NCBI RefSeq assembly: GCF_004016505.1 | Contig: NZ_SACR01000001.1 | Location: 124,001 to 188,000, forward strand | Direction of reading: 5' to 3' | Length of the DNA: 64,000 bases | DNA from: Rubrivivax rivuli | GTDB taxonomy: Bacteria; Pseudomonadota; Gammaproteobacteria; Burkholderiales; Burkholderiaceae_C | Shown: piece after piece, positions 23,997-32,260 of the stretch | Layout of the letters: each line of letters opens with the position of its first letter | Position numbering within the stretch: position 1 is the stretch's first letter | Program-made: the position numbers and the translations under genes | The notes under the pieces: generated by a model | Seen by the model: only the letters and a program-made list of their open reading frames with translations | Database searches by the model: none | Told to the model about the DNA's origin: nothing

Positions 23997-25646
23997 TCAG
24001 TTCGGCCCTTCGCCCGGCGGCGGGCCGCCACGGCCCTCGCCGCGCATCTCGGCCGCGATCTCGCGGCGCTGCTGCAGCACCTGGCGCAGGCGTGCGTCGA
24101 TGACCGAGGCTTCGATGAAGTCGGTGGGGCCGGGCCCGCGCGAGGCAGCCTGCGCCCGGCGCAGGCGGTCGATGGCCCCCGTGAGGTCGCCTACCGCGGC
24201 GCGGGCCTCGGCACCTGCGCGCAGGGCGCGCAACTTCAGGCCCAGGGCTTCGCTGCCGCTGGCCAGCAGTTCCCAGGCGGCGGCGTCGTTCTTCTGTTCG
24301 GAGACCCAGGTCTGCAGGTTCTCGACGCTGCGTCGCAGCGGCTCGGCCGCCGCGTCGGGCTTGCTGTCGTGCAGGCGCAGCGCAGCCTGTGTGCGCAGCA
24401 GCAGCGCCGGGCGTTCGTGGGCCGCGCCCAGCGTGTCCAGCACCTGCAGGGCGCCCGCAGCATCACCTGCGTTCAGCAGCACCTGCGCCTGCAGCAGGCG
24501 CAGCGCGCGTTCGGCCGCGGGCTCGCGCGGCACGGCCGTGGCCGCCAGTTGCAGCGCCAGCGCCACCTGCCGTTCGGCGCGGTCGTGCTCCTTCAGCAGC
24601 GATGCCGCCATCGCGCCGCCGTAGAGCGCGGCCACGCGGTCGGTGAGCGCGGGCGAGGACGTGGTGCCGCTCAGGCGCTGCAGGCCGGTGACGCTTTCAT
24701 CCATCAACACACGCGAGCGCATCTGCATCAGCGCGTGCTGCAGCGTGGGCTGCGAGGCGCGGTTGTCGCCCAGCAGCGTGCGGCTGCGCGCCTCGCTGAT
24801 GCGGTCGATGGTGAGTGGATGGCTGCGCAGGTAGGGGAACCCGCCGTTGTCGGACAGCCGCGTGGCCGCGTCCATGCGGTCGAACATCTGCGCCTGGCCC
24901 GCCGGCGCAAAACCCGCCAGCCCGAGCAGGCCGTAGCCGATGCGGTCGGCCTCGCGCTCCATGTCGCGCGAGAAGTTCAGCTGTGACTGGATGGCCGCGC
25001 CCTGCCCGCCCATGATGGCGGCGTTGGCGAGGTCGACGTTGTTGGCGCGGCTGGCCGCCAGGATGCCCAGCAGGATGGTGGCCACCGCGATCAGCGAGGC
25101 CTGCTGCTGCGGCGCGATGCTGCGGGCGATGTGGCGCTGCGTGACGTGGCTGAGCTCGTGCGCCATCACGCTGGCGAGCTGGTCGCGCGTGGTGGTGATG
25201 GCGATCAAGCCGAGGTGCGCGCCGACGAAGCCCCCCGGCAGCGCGAAGGCGTTGACGCTGCGGTCACGCACCAGGAAGGTTTCCCAGGCGAAGAGCTGGT
25301 CGGTGTCGGCGTCGATCTGGCCGATCTGGCGCGCGGCGGCCACCAGCGGGTTCCAGATCGACTGCAGGTACTCCAGCAGCACCGGGTCGTCGAGGTAGAC
25401 CGGGTCGCGCCGGGCCTCGCGCATGATCTGCTCGCCAAGCCGGCGCTCGTCGCCCACGCTCAGGTCGCGCGAGGCGCTCTCGCCCAGCGCCGGCAAGCGC
25501 ACCTGCGCGTGCGCGGGCAGGTTCAGGGCGGGCAACAGCATCGCGGCGGCCAGCGCAGCGGCCATGTGCCGCCGCCAGCGGGGCAGGGCCTGGGGGGCGG
25601 CCCCGGGGTTCACCGGGGCGGCGTGAGAGGGGCGGGTGATGGGCAA
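23997..25646 (-). CDS. M48-family periplasmic metalloprotease with TPR-like tail (BepA/YfgC type)
   Basis: This 549-aa protein has a signal peptide ([25 protein letters not shown]). The peptidase domain carries zinc motif HELSH (residues 163-167) preceded by DQLASVMA, the substrate-region [17 protein letters not shown], and [19 protein letters not shown] with the third zinc ligand. From about residue 330 onward are Ala/Leu-rich helical repeats typical of TPR. BepA-type proteins act in outer-membrane protein assembly and quality control in the periplasm. The TTG start at 25646 keeps the basic n-region of the signal peptide; an ATG at 25565 is the alternative. It is divergent from moaC. Confidence 0.9.
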   Translation of the reverse strand: MPITRPSHAAPVNPGAAPQALPRWRRHMAAALAAAMLLPALNLPAHAQVRLPALGESASRDLSVGDERRLGEQIMREARRDPVYLDDPVLLEYLQSIWNPLVAAARQIGQIDADTDQLFAWETFLVRDRSVNAFALPGGFVGAHLGLIAITTTRDQLASVMAHELSHVTQRHIARSIAPQQQASLIAVATILLGILAASRANNVDLANAAIMGGQGAAIQSQLNFSRDMEREADRIGYGLLGLAGFAPAGQAQMFDRMDAATRLSDNGGFPYLRSHPLTIDRISEARSRTLLGDNRASQPTLQHALMQMRSRVLMDESVTGLQRLSGTTSSPALTDRVAALYGGAMAASLLKEHDRAERQVALALQLAATAVPREPAAERALRLLQAQVLLNAGDAAGALQVLDTLGAAHERPALLLRTQAALRLHDSKPDAAAEPLRRSVENLQTWVSEQKNDAAAWELLASGSEALGLKLRALRAGAEARAAVGDLTGAIDRLRRAQAASRGPGPTDFIEASVIDARLRQVLQQRREIAAEMRGEGRGGPPPGEGPN

Positions 25647-25711
25647 GCGGTGTCTCGGCAGGCGGCGGGAGGGCCTTGGAGCCGCGCGAGGGGCGCAGCG
25701 TTCCCTCTGGC

Positions 25712-25717
25712 TATCAT
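25712..25717 (+). promoter_or_regulatory. Candidate -10 element of moaC
   Basis: TATCAT lies 49 bases before the moaC ATG in the divergent gap with the M48 gene. It shares the 11-mer TGGCTATCATG with the region upstream of uvrA. No clear -35 was found. Confidence 0.35.
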
Positions 25718-25765
25718 GACACCGCCCTGTTGCTGAACGTGAAGCCGCCTGCCGACCCTGCTGCC

Positions 25766-26275
25766 ATGAGTGCCCCCACGAACGATGCCAACACCGCCGG
25801 CCCGCTGACGCATTTCGACGCCCAGGGCCAGGCCCACATGGTGGACGTGGCCGCCAAGGCCGAGACCCACCGCGTGGCGCGTGCCGCCGGCAGCATCCGC
25901 ATGCAGCCGGCCACTTTCGAACTCATCGCCAGCGGCCAGGCCAAGAAGGGCGACGTCATCGGCATTGCGCGCATCGCCGCCATCCAGGGCGCCAAGCGCA
26001 CGGCCGAGCTGATCCCGCTGTGCCACCCGCTGCCCATCACCCGCGTGGCGGTGGACTTCGAACTCGACCGCGCCACGAGCACCGTGCACTGCAGGGCCCA
26101 AGTGGAAACGCTGGGGCGCACCGGCGTGGAGATGGAAGCGCTGACGGCCGTGCAGGTGGGCCTGCTCACCGTGTACGACATGTGCAAGGCCGCCGACCGC
26201 GGCATGGTGATGACCAACATCCGCGTGCTGGAAAAGCGCGGCGGCAAGAGCGGCGAGTGGGTGGCGGCGGTCTGA
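25766..26275 (+). CDS. moaC: Cyclic pyranopterin monophosphate synthase
   Basis: This 169-aa MoaC is of the expected family length. It contains [49 protein letters not shown] (the invariant active-site region), [29 protein letters not shown], and the C-terminal KRGGKSG. With MoaA it converts GTP-derived 3',8-cyclo-GTP to cyclic pyranopterin monophosphate, the first step of molybdenum cofactor synthesis. The ATG at 25766 gives an N terminus matching the family. No other mo genes are in the window. Confidence 0.96.
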   Translation: MSAPTNDANTAGPLTHFDAQGQAHMVDVAAKAETHRVARAAGSIRMQPATFELIASGQAKKGDVIGIARIAAIQGAKRTAELIPLCHPLPITRVAVDFELDRATSTVHCRAQVETLGRTGVEMEALTAVQVGLLTVYDMCKAADRGMVMTNIRVLEKRGGKSGEWVAAV

Positions 26276-26293
26276 GGGCCGCGCCCTTCGCCG

Positions 26294-28075
26294 TCAATCG
26301 GCTGCGGTGAAGGCGCGCCAGCCCAGCGCCCGGGTCGGCGGGCGGCAGGCGAAGGTGGAGGCCGCCGGCATCGGCGCGGCAGGCGCCGAGGCTGCGGTTT
26401 CGCACACGGCGAAGAATTCCTCGGCGTCGGTTCTGCGGAACTCGCGCAGGCGTTCGGCAATGTGGCTGGCTTCGTCGAGCTTGCCGCGTTTGGCCAGCGA
26501 GTCGGCCCAGGCCATCATGAGGCGCGCATCCAGCAGGAAGTGAACGGCCCGTGCGAAGGCGCGCTCGGGATCGGGCACCGGCAGGCCGGCGGTGACGGCG
26601 GCGTAGTCGGCGTGGTGGGCGAAGAAGACGCTCTGCTGCCCTTCGGCCACGCGCACGGCCAGGGGCTTGCTGCCGGCCGAAGCGCTGAAGATTGCGGCCA
26701 CGCGCAGGTAGTCGACCACGGAGAACACGGCCCCGGCAGCCACCAGCGCAGCCGCAGCAGCCAGCGCGCGCGAAGGTGGCGCCAACCGCTGCGCCACCAC
26801 CGCGGCAGCCGATGCAGGCCCAGATAGCGATGCCGATACAGGCTTGGCAGCAGGCTGCAGCGCGTAGCCCCAGGCCCAGGCCGCCGGCAGCAGGAAGTAG
26901 CTGTACCAGAGCGGATACTCCAGCAGGCTGTGCAGGCCGATCATCACCACCATCAGCACGGCGGCGCGCTGCGCAGTGCCAGCATCGCCGCTTGCGCGCC
27001 ATGCGGCCCGGCCGGCGGCCCACAACGCCCACAGCAACAGGCCCGTCACCAGCACCGCCAATGGCAGGCCCAGTTCCACCGCCAACTGCAACGGCAGGTT
27101 GTGCGTGTGGTCGAAGAAGGCCAGGGGGCGCTGCGGCAGCGGGGTCAGGGTCCAGGCGAGGTTGAACTCGCCGAAGCCCACGCCCGCCCAGGGCTGCTGG
27201 GCGATCATCGTCAGCGTGTCGCGCCAGATGGCCACGCGCGAGCCGCCCACGTCGGCCTCGGCCAGGCGCTGCGCACCGCCGAAGGTGTGCTGCGTGAGCG
27301 CCGCCCATTGCGCCATGCCCAGCCACGACAGCGCGTAGACCAGCGGCGCCGCCAGCAGCAGCACGCGGGCCGTGCGCGAGAGGCGCCTGTCCAGAAGGCC
27401 CCAGCAGGCCAGCAGCAATACGCTGACCAGGCCCGTGCGCGAGGCCGTGAGCACCACCGCGAAGACGCCCAGCGCCAGCAGCACGCCTGCCCACACGCGG
27501 CGCAGGCGGCCCAACTCGAACAGCGCAACCACGGCGATGCAGTGCCACAGCAGCAGGCTGCTGAGGTGGTTGGGCTGGCGCAGGTTGCCCACCGCGCGGC
27601 CGGGGATTCCCGAGGCGGCAAGCCATTCACCATCGGGCACGCCGGGGGCGAAGACCTGCACCAGCGCGATGGCGATGTTGAACACACCGGCGGCGACCCA
27701 GGCCCAGGCGAAGGCGGTGAACAGCGCCACGCCCTCGGGCCGGGCCCGCGCGCCTGCACCGCCGGCCAGCACCACCGCGGCCGCGAAAAGCGTGGCCAGC
27801 GCCGACATCGCCAGGCTGGACGGCAGCGAGCCCGGGCCCCAGGACCACAGTGCCGCACCGGCCAACACGGCCAGTACAGCCCACACCGCCCAAGGCCCCC
27901 GGCCCGGCCGCGCAGGGGCACTGACGGCCACGAAACCTGCCCACAGCAGGAAGGCCAGGGCCTGGTTGAGGTAGGTGGGGGAGGGGCTGACGTTGTAGGC
28001 GAGCAGGGCGGGGAGGATGGCAGCGGCCGCTCCAGCGGTGATCACGAATCGGTGATCGAGCTTCTCGGTAAGCAA
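26294..28075 (-). CDS. PglL/Wzy_C-type O-oligosaccharyltransferase or O-antigen ligase-like membrane protein (copy 1)
   Basis: This 593-aa polytopic membrane protein has about 11-12 hydrophobic segments in the first 440 residues, then a soluble tail. N-terminal PSPTYLNQALAFLLWAGF, GNLRQPNHLSSLLLWH and the periplasmic-loop motif FFDHTHNLPLQLAVELGLPLAV match the PglL/PilO family, in which the loop His is needed for glycan transfer. Its place downstream of pilA points to pilin O-glycosylation (inference). Start: AAGAGGG sits 7 bases before the TTG at 28075 but touches the TTG at 28081, so 28075 is preferred. Confidence 0.82.
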   Translation of the reverse strand: MLTEKLDHRFVITAGAAAAILPALLAYNVSPSPTYLNQALAFLLWAGFVAVSAPARPGRGPWAVWAVLAVLAGAALWSWGPGSLPSSLAMSALATLFAAAVVLAGGAGARARPEGVALFTAFAWAWVAAGVFNIAIALVQVFAPGVPDGEWLAASGIPGRAVGNLRQPNHLSSLLLWHCIAVVALFELGRLRRVWAGVLLALGVFAVVLTASRTGLVSVLLLACWGLLDRRLSRTARVLLLAAPLVYALSWLGMAQWAALTQHTFGGAQRLAEADVGGSRVAIWRDTLTMIAQQPWAGVGFGEFNLAWTLTPLPQRPLAFFDHTHNLPLQLAVELGLPLAVLVTGLLLWALWAAGRAAWRASGDAGTAQRAAVLMVVMIGLHSLLEYPLWYSYFLLPAAWAWGYALQPAAKPVSASLSGPASAAAVVAQRLAPPSRALAAAAALVAAGAVFSVVDYLRVAAIFSASAGSKPLAVRVAEGQQSVFFAHHADYAAVTAGLPVPDPERAFARAVHFLLDARLMMAWADSLAKRGKLDEASHIAERLREFRRTDAEEFFAVCETAASAPAAPMPAASTFACRPPTRALGWRAFTAAD

Positions 28076-28141
28076 GGACAACCCTCTTGTTTCAGTGATG
28101 GCGAGCCAAGGCTGGCCAGCGGCGCCGCAGCCTCGCTCAGG

Positions 28142-29821
28142 TCAAGGCCCGGGGAACCGTATCGACGCGAGCGCAGGGTAACGCAGTTGTGCGGCCTGCC
28201 ACGCTTCCCGGGCCTCGTCGCAACGCCGGGGCGTGTGCATGCTGCAAAGGGCCCGCAGCATCCTTTCGGCGCTGTCCGGTTGCCCGTTGAGCCCCGCGGC
28301 CAAGGCGTACCGGTACATCACCGAAGGGTAGGCGTAGCGGTCGGAGACCCGGCGCATCAACTCCATCTGAGCTCCGGTCATCGCCGGGCTCGGCGGCGTC
28401 CGCGCGAAGAGAAGGAAGGATTCGAGTTGATCCAAGACTCGCAACTCAGGCGCGGTGCTGCTGGACGTCCGATCGCCGATCTTGGCCGACTCCAAGCGCA
28501 GCAGGCGGTGGCTCTGCTCGGCGCTCAGGTAGTCGCCGGCGATGACACCCAGCAGGCCCAATGCGCCCAAGACGAGCGAGGCCCAGACGGCCTGGAACTT
28601 CATCAACCGGGCGGGCGCTCTGCCCAGGGCATGCACTGCACCGATGGCCACGCCCACCGGCAACAGAAAATAGGCATAGGCGTGCGGCATCTCCAGCATC
28701 GCGTGCGCACCGAAAGCCAACACCATCATGAAGAGCCAGAAGGCACGACGATCAGGTTCGTGCGCAGCCTTCACCCACAGTTGCAGAAAACCCCAGGCCA
28801 TCAGCGCGATCAGCACAACGGCCAGGGGCACACCCACCCAGACCATCAGATCGATCAGCAGGTTGTGGCTGTACTCGTAATGCGCGTGCAGCGGGGGAAG
28901 GTCTGCCGACGCCGCAGCCTGCGCCTGTGAGGTCTGCAACCAGCCATAGCCGCCGAGCGGCGACCGGCCAACCGCCTGCAGCAGCGCGCCCCAGAGCGGC
29001 AGCCGACCATTGCCGCCCTCGATCGAGGCCAGAGGGGGGCGACCTTCGTCCAGCGCGAGCCCGGCGTTGATGGCAGGCCAGCAGGCCGTCAGCAGCGCGA
29101 AGGCGCCGCCACCTGCGACCACATGCAACCAGCGCACCTGGCCACGCGCCCCGTTCCCGCGCGCGACCCACGTCATCGCGGCAAGCAACAACAGCCACTG
29201 GACCCAGGCCGTACGCGAGACCGTGGCAGCCATGCCTAGGATGAGAAAAAGGCCGGCGAACGCGAACCCGACAGCGCTGAACCGCCCCTGCTCGCGCAGT
29301 ACGGCCAATGCGCACAGCCCCAGGAAGGTGACCGTGCTCAGATGGTTCGCCTGGGCAAGATTGCCGAAGGGGCGGCCGAGAGCAGGCATCTCGACGCCGT
29401 AGATGCCGAGCGAAAACACCTGGGTCCATTGAACCAGGGCGATGCCGACCGACAGTGTGGCGGCGACCAGAATGCCCGCGGCGAAGGCGCACACCCCGTC
29501 CCATGCCGGCTGGGTCGTGGCCGACACCAGTTCACGGCCCCAGACGATGGCTCCTGCCGTTGCGGCAAGGTAGAGCGCCACCATCACCGCATCGCCGGAG
29601 AAGGGGAGGAGACCCAGCCCCTGTTGCAGCATCACGCTGCTGCCCGCCAGGCCAAGGGCCAGCAGCCAAGGCAGCGGCACCACCGGGCGACTTCGCAGGA
29701 AGAGCAGCCCCAACGCGAGCATCGCCAGCGCCCAACCGTCCTGCCACGCCGACAGCCAGGGCGGGTAGTGGTTGGGCAGCAGCCACGCAAACGGCAACAG
29801 GACCGCGAAGAGCTTGATCAC
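28142..29821 (-). CDS. PglL/Wzy_C-type O-oligosaccharyltransferase or O-antigen ligase-like membrane protein (copy 2)
   Basis: This 559-aa polytopic membrane protein is paralogous in plan to the next gene downstream: LLPNHYPPWLSAWQDGW at the N terminus, GNLAQANHLSTVTFLGL, and the loop motif YEYSHNLLIDLMVWVGVPLAV with the conserved His-Asn. Overall identity to the first copy looks low. The GTG start lies between the pilA terminator and the coding region with no good ribosome site, so expression may be low and depend on readthrough. It probably transfers lipid-linked glycan to pilin or other periplasmic acceptors; an O-antigen ligase or polymerase role cannot be excluded. Confidence 0.8.
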   Translation of the reverse strand: MIKLFAVLLPFAWLLPNHYPPWLSAWQDGWALAMLALGLLFLRSRPVVPLPWLLALGLAGSSVMLQQGLGLLPFSGDAVMVALYLAATAGAIVWGRELVSATTQPAWDGVCAFAAGILVAATLSVGIALVQWTQVFSLGIYGVEMPALGRPFGNLAQANHLSTVTFLGLCALAVLREQGRFSAVGFAFAGLFLILGMAATVSRTAWVQWLLLLAAMTWVARGNGARGQVRWLHVVAGGGAFALLTACWPAINAGLALDEGRPPLASIEGGNGRLPLWGALLQAVGRSPLGGYGWLQTSQAQAAASADLPPLHAHYEYSHNLLIDLMVWVGVPLAVVLIALMAWGFLQLWVKAAHEPDRRAFWLFMMVLAFGAHAMLEMPHAYAYFLLPVGVAIGAVHALGRAPARLMKFQAVWASLVLGALGLLGVIAGDYLSAEQSHRLLRLESAKIGDRTSSSTAPELRVLDQLESFLLFARTPPSPAMTGAQMELMRRVSDRYAYPSVMYRYALAAGLNGQPDSAERMLRALCSMHTPRRCDEAREAWQAAQLRYPALASIRFPGP

Positions 29822-29830
29822 ACCGGTGCC

Positions 29831-29862
29831 AAAAGCAAAAAAGGCAGCACGGGGCTGCCTTT
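29831..29862 (-). terminator. Rho-independent terminator after pilA
   Basis: On the minus strand, a perfect 9-bp stem (AAAGGCAGC / GCTGCCTTT) with a 5-base loop is followed by TTTTTGCTTTT. It starts about 18 bases past the pilA stop and precedes the ligase gene. This should make pilA mRNA far more abundant than readthrough into the ligases. Confidence 0.88.
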
Positions 29863-29879
29863 GCCAGAGCCCTGGGGGC

Positions 29880-30320
29880 TCAGAACGTCATGGTTTCCTT
29901 GCAGGAACCCGGCAGGTACTTCTTGAAGTCGCTCACGCTGGTGCCGCACTTCCACGACTCGACGCGACCGCTGGCGATCGTCGGCTCGAGAATGACGTCG
30001 CCAGCAATGGGCAGGCCTTGCGTCGTGACCTTCACCTTGCCGGTGGTGCCCTTCGTGGCGATGGAAGCGACATACCGCGATGTCGACGAGGCCGACTCGC
30101 AACCCCACTCGTTGTCGCCCGGCAGGCTGGCGGACGGCGAGGTCTGCACGGTCTCGGTGATGGCGGTACGGCAAGTCGACGCGGCCAGGACGACCTCGGA
30201 AACCTTGGCCTTGACGGTGTAGTCCTGGTAAGCCGGCAAGGCCACGGCAGCCAGGATGCCGATGATCGCCACGACGATCATCAGTTCGATCAGGGTGAAA
30301 CCTTGTTGGACGCGCTTCAT
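29880..30320 (-). CDS. pilA: Type IV pilin, major subunit
   Basis: This 146-aa type IVa prepilin has leader MKRVQQG followed by [20 protein letters not shown], with Gly7 before the cleavage and Glu5 of the mature chain. The C-terminal globular domain has four Cys (residues near 49, 73, 125 and 141 of the precursor) suited to two disulfides, and ends [13 protein letters not shown] lies upstream of the ATG at 30320; upstream in-frame codons lack the pilin leader. The gene has a sigma-54-type promoter upstream and a strong terminator downstream. Two PglL-like genes follow, suggesting a glycosylated pilin. Confidence 0.95.
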   Translation of the reverse strand: MKRVQQGFTLIELMIVVAIIGILAAVALPAYQDYTVKAKVSEVVLAASTCRTAITETVQTSPSASLPGDNEWGCESASSTSRYVASIATKGTTGKVKVTTQGLPIAGDVILEPTIASGRVESWKCGTSVSDFKKYLPGSCKETMTF

Positions 30321-30374
30321 GTCAGGAACTCCTGTGGGGCAAAGAAGGGGGGGTGGACGGACATCCCCCTTGGA

Positions 30375-30390
30375 TGCAGGGTGCGTGCCA
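30375..30390 (-). promoter_or_regulatory. Sigma-54 promoter of pilA
   Basis: On the minus strand the sequence is TGGCAC-GCACC-CTGCA, against the sigma-54 consensus TGGCAC-N5-TTGCW. The -24 GG and -12 GC dinucleotides are correctly spaced. The predicted start is about 44 bases before the pilA ATG. Several TGTC/GACA-type elements at about 30440-30499 lie where PilR would bind in Pseudomonas-like systems. Confidence 0.75.
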
Positions 30391-30495
30391 GCGATGCGGT
30401 GGCTCTGCAGGCGGTGTTTTCGCACAGCCATTGACGAGATTTGTCACCCGGCCTGTCCGCGCCACGCTCGCAAGCGCCTGTGTTGACAATTCCTG

Positions 30496-31275
30496 TCAGT
30501 CAGCCAGCGACAGCACTTGGCCGGTCGTGAGCGCCTGGATGCGGTGCCGTCCGGCCTGAGCGCCCACTTCGGTCATCACCGCATCCAGTTCGCCAGGCTT
30601 GATGTGGGTGATGTAGACCTCGGCGCCCTGCTCGAAGCCCTCGAGTTCGCGCTGCAGTTGCGACGGGCACAGGTGCTGGCTGATGGTGGCCAGCGCATGT
30701 TCGTCATCCCGGAAGGCGGTCTCGATGACCAGCACGGCCACCGGCAGGCTGCGCAGCCGCGCCCACAGCGCAGGGTTTGGCCCGGTGTCGCCCGTGAACA
30801 CCCAGGCGCCTTGGCTGCCGTGCACGGCATAACCCACCGCCGGCACCGTGTGGCTGGCCGGCAGCACCTCGATGCGGTGGCGGCCCAGCGAAAGCACCTC
30901 GCCCACGGCCAGCGGTTGGAAGGCCAGCACCGGGTTCACGGTGTCGGGCAGGCGGGTGAAGTCGGGCCAGATCACGCCGTTGAACACGTGCGTGCGCAGG
31001 GCGGCGATGGTGTCTTGCAAGGCATGAACCACCACGGGCGGGCGCTGCGCCGCATGGCGCCGGCGCGTCACGCTGTCGGCCAGCAGGCCGATGGCGAGCA
31101 CGTGGTCGAGATGCGAGTGGGTGACGAGGATGTGGTCCACGCGCGCCATTTCGTCGAGCGTGAGGTCGCCCACGCCGGTACCGGCGTCGACGAGCACGTC
31201 GTCGTCGAGCAGGAAGGACGTGGTGCGGTTGCCAGCGGCAATCGAACCCGAGCAACCGAGGACGCGGATCTGCAT
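30496..31275 (-). CDS. MBL-fold metallohydrolase, class II 3',5'-cyclic-nucleotide phosphodiesterase-like
   Basis: This 259-aa metallo-beta-lactamase-fold enzyme begins MQIRVLGCSGSIAAGNRTTSFLLDD. Metal ligands are in THSHLDHV (residues 52-59), PASHTVPAVGYAV, GDTGPNP and the C-terminal THIKPG. The N-terminal strand and the SHTVPAVGY segment resemble class II cyclic nucleotide phosphodiesterases. A cAMP-degrading role is possible but not proven; tRNase Z-like or other hydrolases share the fold. The ATG at 31275 begins the fold; an upstream in-frame stretch rich in Cys and Arg is not homologous-looking. Its downstream end faces the pilA promoter. Confidence 0.8.
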   Translation of the reverse strand: MQIRVLGCSGSIAAGNRTTSFLLDDDVLVDAGTGVGDLTLDEMARVDHILVTHSHLDHVLAIGLLADSVTRRRHAAQRPPVVVHALQDTIAALRTHVFNGVIWPDFTRLPDTVNPVLAFQPLAVGEVLSLGRHRIEVLPASHTVPAVGYAVHGSQGAWVFTGDTGPNPALWARLRSLPVAVLVIETAFRDDEHALATISQHLCPSQLQRELEGFEQGAEVYITHIKPGELDAVMTEVGAQAGRHRIQALTTGQVLSLAD

Positions 31276-31461
31276 GGAAGGGTGAAGCGTGGACCCGCGG
31301 CACTGCAGGCAAGGCCCGCATGCTGATCGGGCCGGCGATCTCCGGCAAGGCAAGGTGACAGCTTTGTGGCCTGTCCGCGCGGGCAGTGCAAGGCCGGCGT
31401 GAAGCCCGTCACGCTGAGCACTCGCCTCGAGCGCAGGCGCGCCCGCGGCCTTTGTGCTGGC

Positions 31462-32172
31462 TCAGCGGTAGATGAACTGCATCTGCGTGCCGGCGAGTTC
31501 GATCACGTCGCCATTGCGCAGTGGCACCGAGTCACCCACCAGGGGCACACCGTTGATGCTCGGCCGGGTGGCGCCTTCGACGTGGGCGAAGGCGTAACCG
31601 TTCGGGCGCTTGGTGATGGAAGCCACCTGCACGCCCGGCTTGCCCACGGTGGTGACCACCTTCGTCAGCGAGACCTCGCGGCCGGCGGCGGCGCCGTTCA
31701 GCACCTTGATCGAGGCCGGCTGCGTGGGCACGGGGGGCGGCGCTGGCGGCAACGTGCCCAGGCCGCCAAAGCTGGACGGCGTGCTCGCATAGGTGGGCGC
31801 CGGCTGCGTGGGCGGCACGCTGTGCCCGGCCGAGGCGCTGCTGCTGCCCGGCCGCATGATCATGGTCTTTTCGTACTCGCCGCTCTCGTCGACCAGGAAC
31901 TTGATCTTGTACTTGCCGATCTCGACCGTGTCGTTGTGCGTGAGCAGCTGCTTCTTGATCGCCTTGCCGTTGATGTAGGTGCCGTTGGTGCTGTTAAGGT
32001 CTTCGATGAAGACGTCGGCCCCCACCATCTGCAACACGGCGTGCTCGCCGCTGACAGCGAGGTTGTCGATGACGATGTCGTTGTAGGGCCGGCGGCCGAG
32101 CGTGGTCTTGTCCTTCGTGATCTGGACTTCCTTGATGACCACACCGTCGAGCGAAACCACCAGCTTGCCCAT
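31462..32172 (-). CDS. Protein with two FHA domains, the second degenerate
   Basis: This is a 236-aa protein. The first FHA domain (residues 1-95) has all phosphothreonine-binding signatures: GRRPYNDIVID (Gly26/Arg27), AVSGEHAVL (Ser41, His44) and LNSTNGTYING (Asn60-Gly64). A Pro/Ser/Thr-rich linker (about 105-150) follows, then a second FHA-like fold (IKVLNGAAAGREVSL...SINGVPLVGDSVPLRNGDVIELAGTQMQFIYR). This second fold lacks the Arg and the Ser-x-x-His. It lies 88 bases downstream of the Ser/Thr kinase-phosphatase gene on the same strand, so it is a likely reader or substrate of that kinase. Confidence 0.88.
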   Translation of the reverse strand: MGKLVVSLDGVVIKEVQITKDKTTLGRRPYNDIVIDNLAVSGEHAVLQMVGADVFIEDLNSTNGTYINGKAIKKQLLTHNDTVEIGKYKIKFLVDESGEYEKTMIMRPGSSSASAGHSVPPTQPAPTYASTPSSFGGLGTLPPAPPPVPTQPASIKVLNGAAAGREVSLTKVVTTVGKPGVQVASITKRPNGYAFAHVEGATRPSINGVPLVGDSVPLRNGDVIELAGTQMQFIYR

Positions 32173-32260
32173 GCCTACCCTCGATTCAATCCGCTGCCGA
32201 CCGCAGCTGCCTCAATGCGCCTGCGGCGTCTGTGTCTTCCCTGGCCCACCGGCTCGCGGC

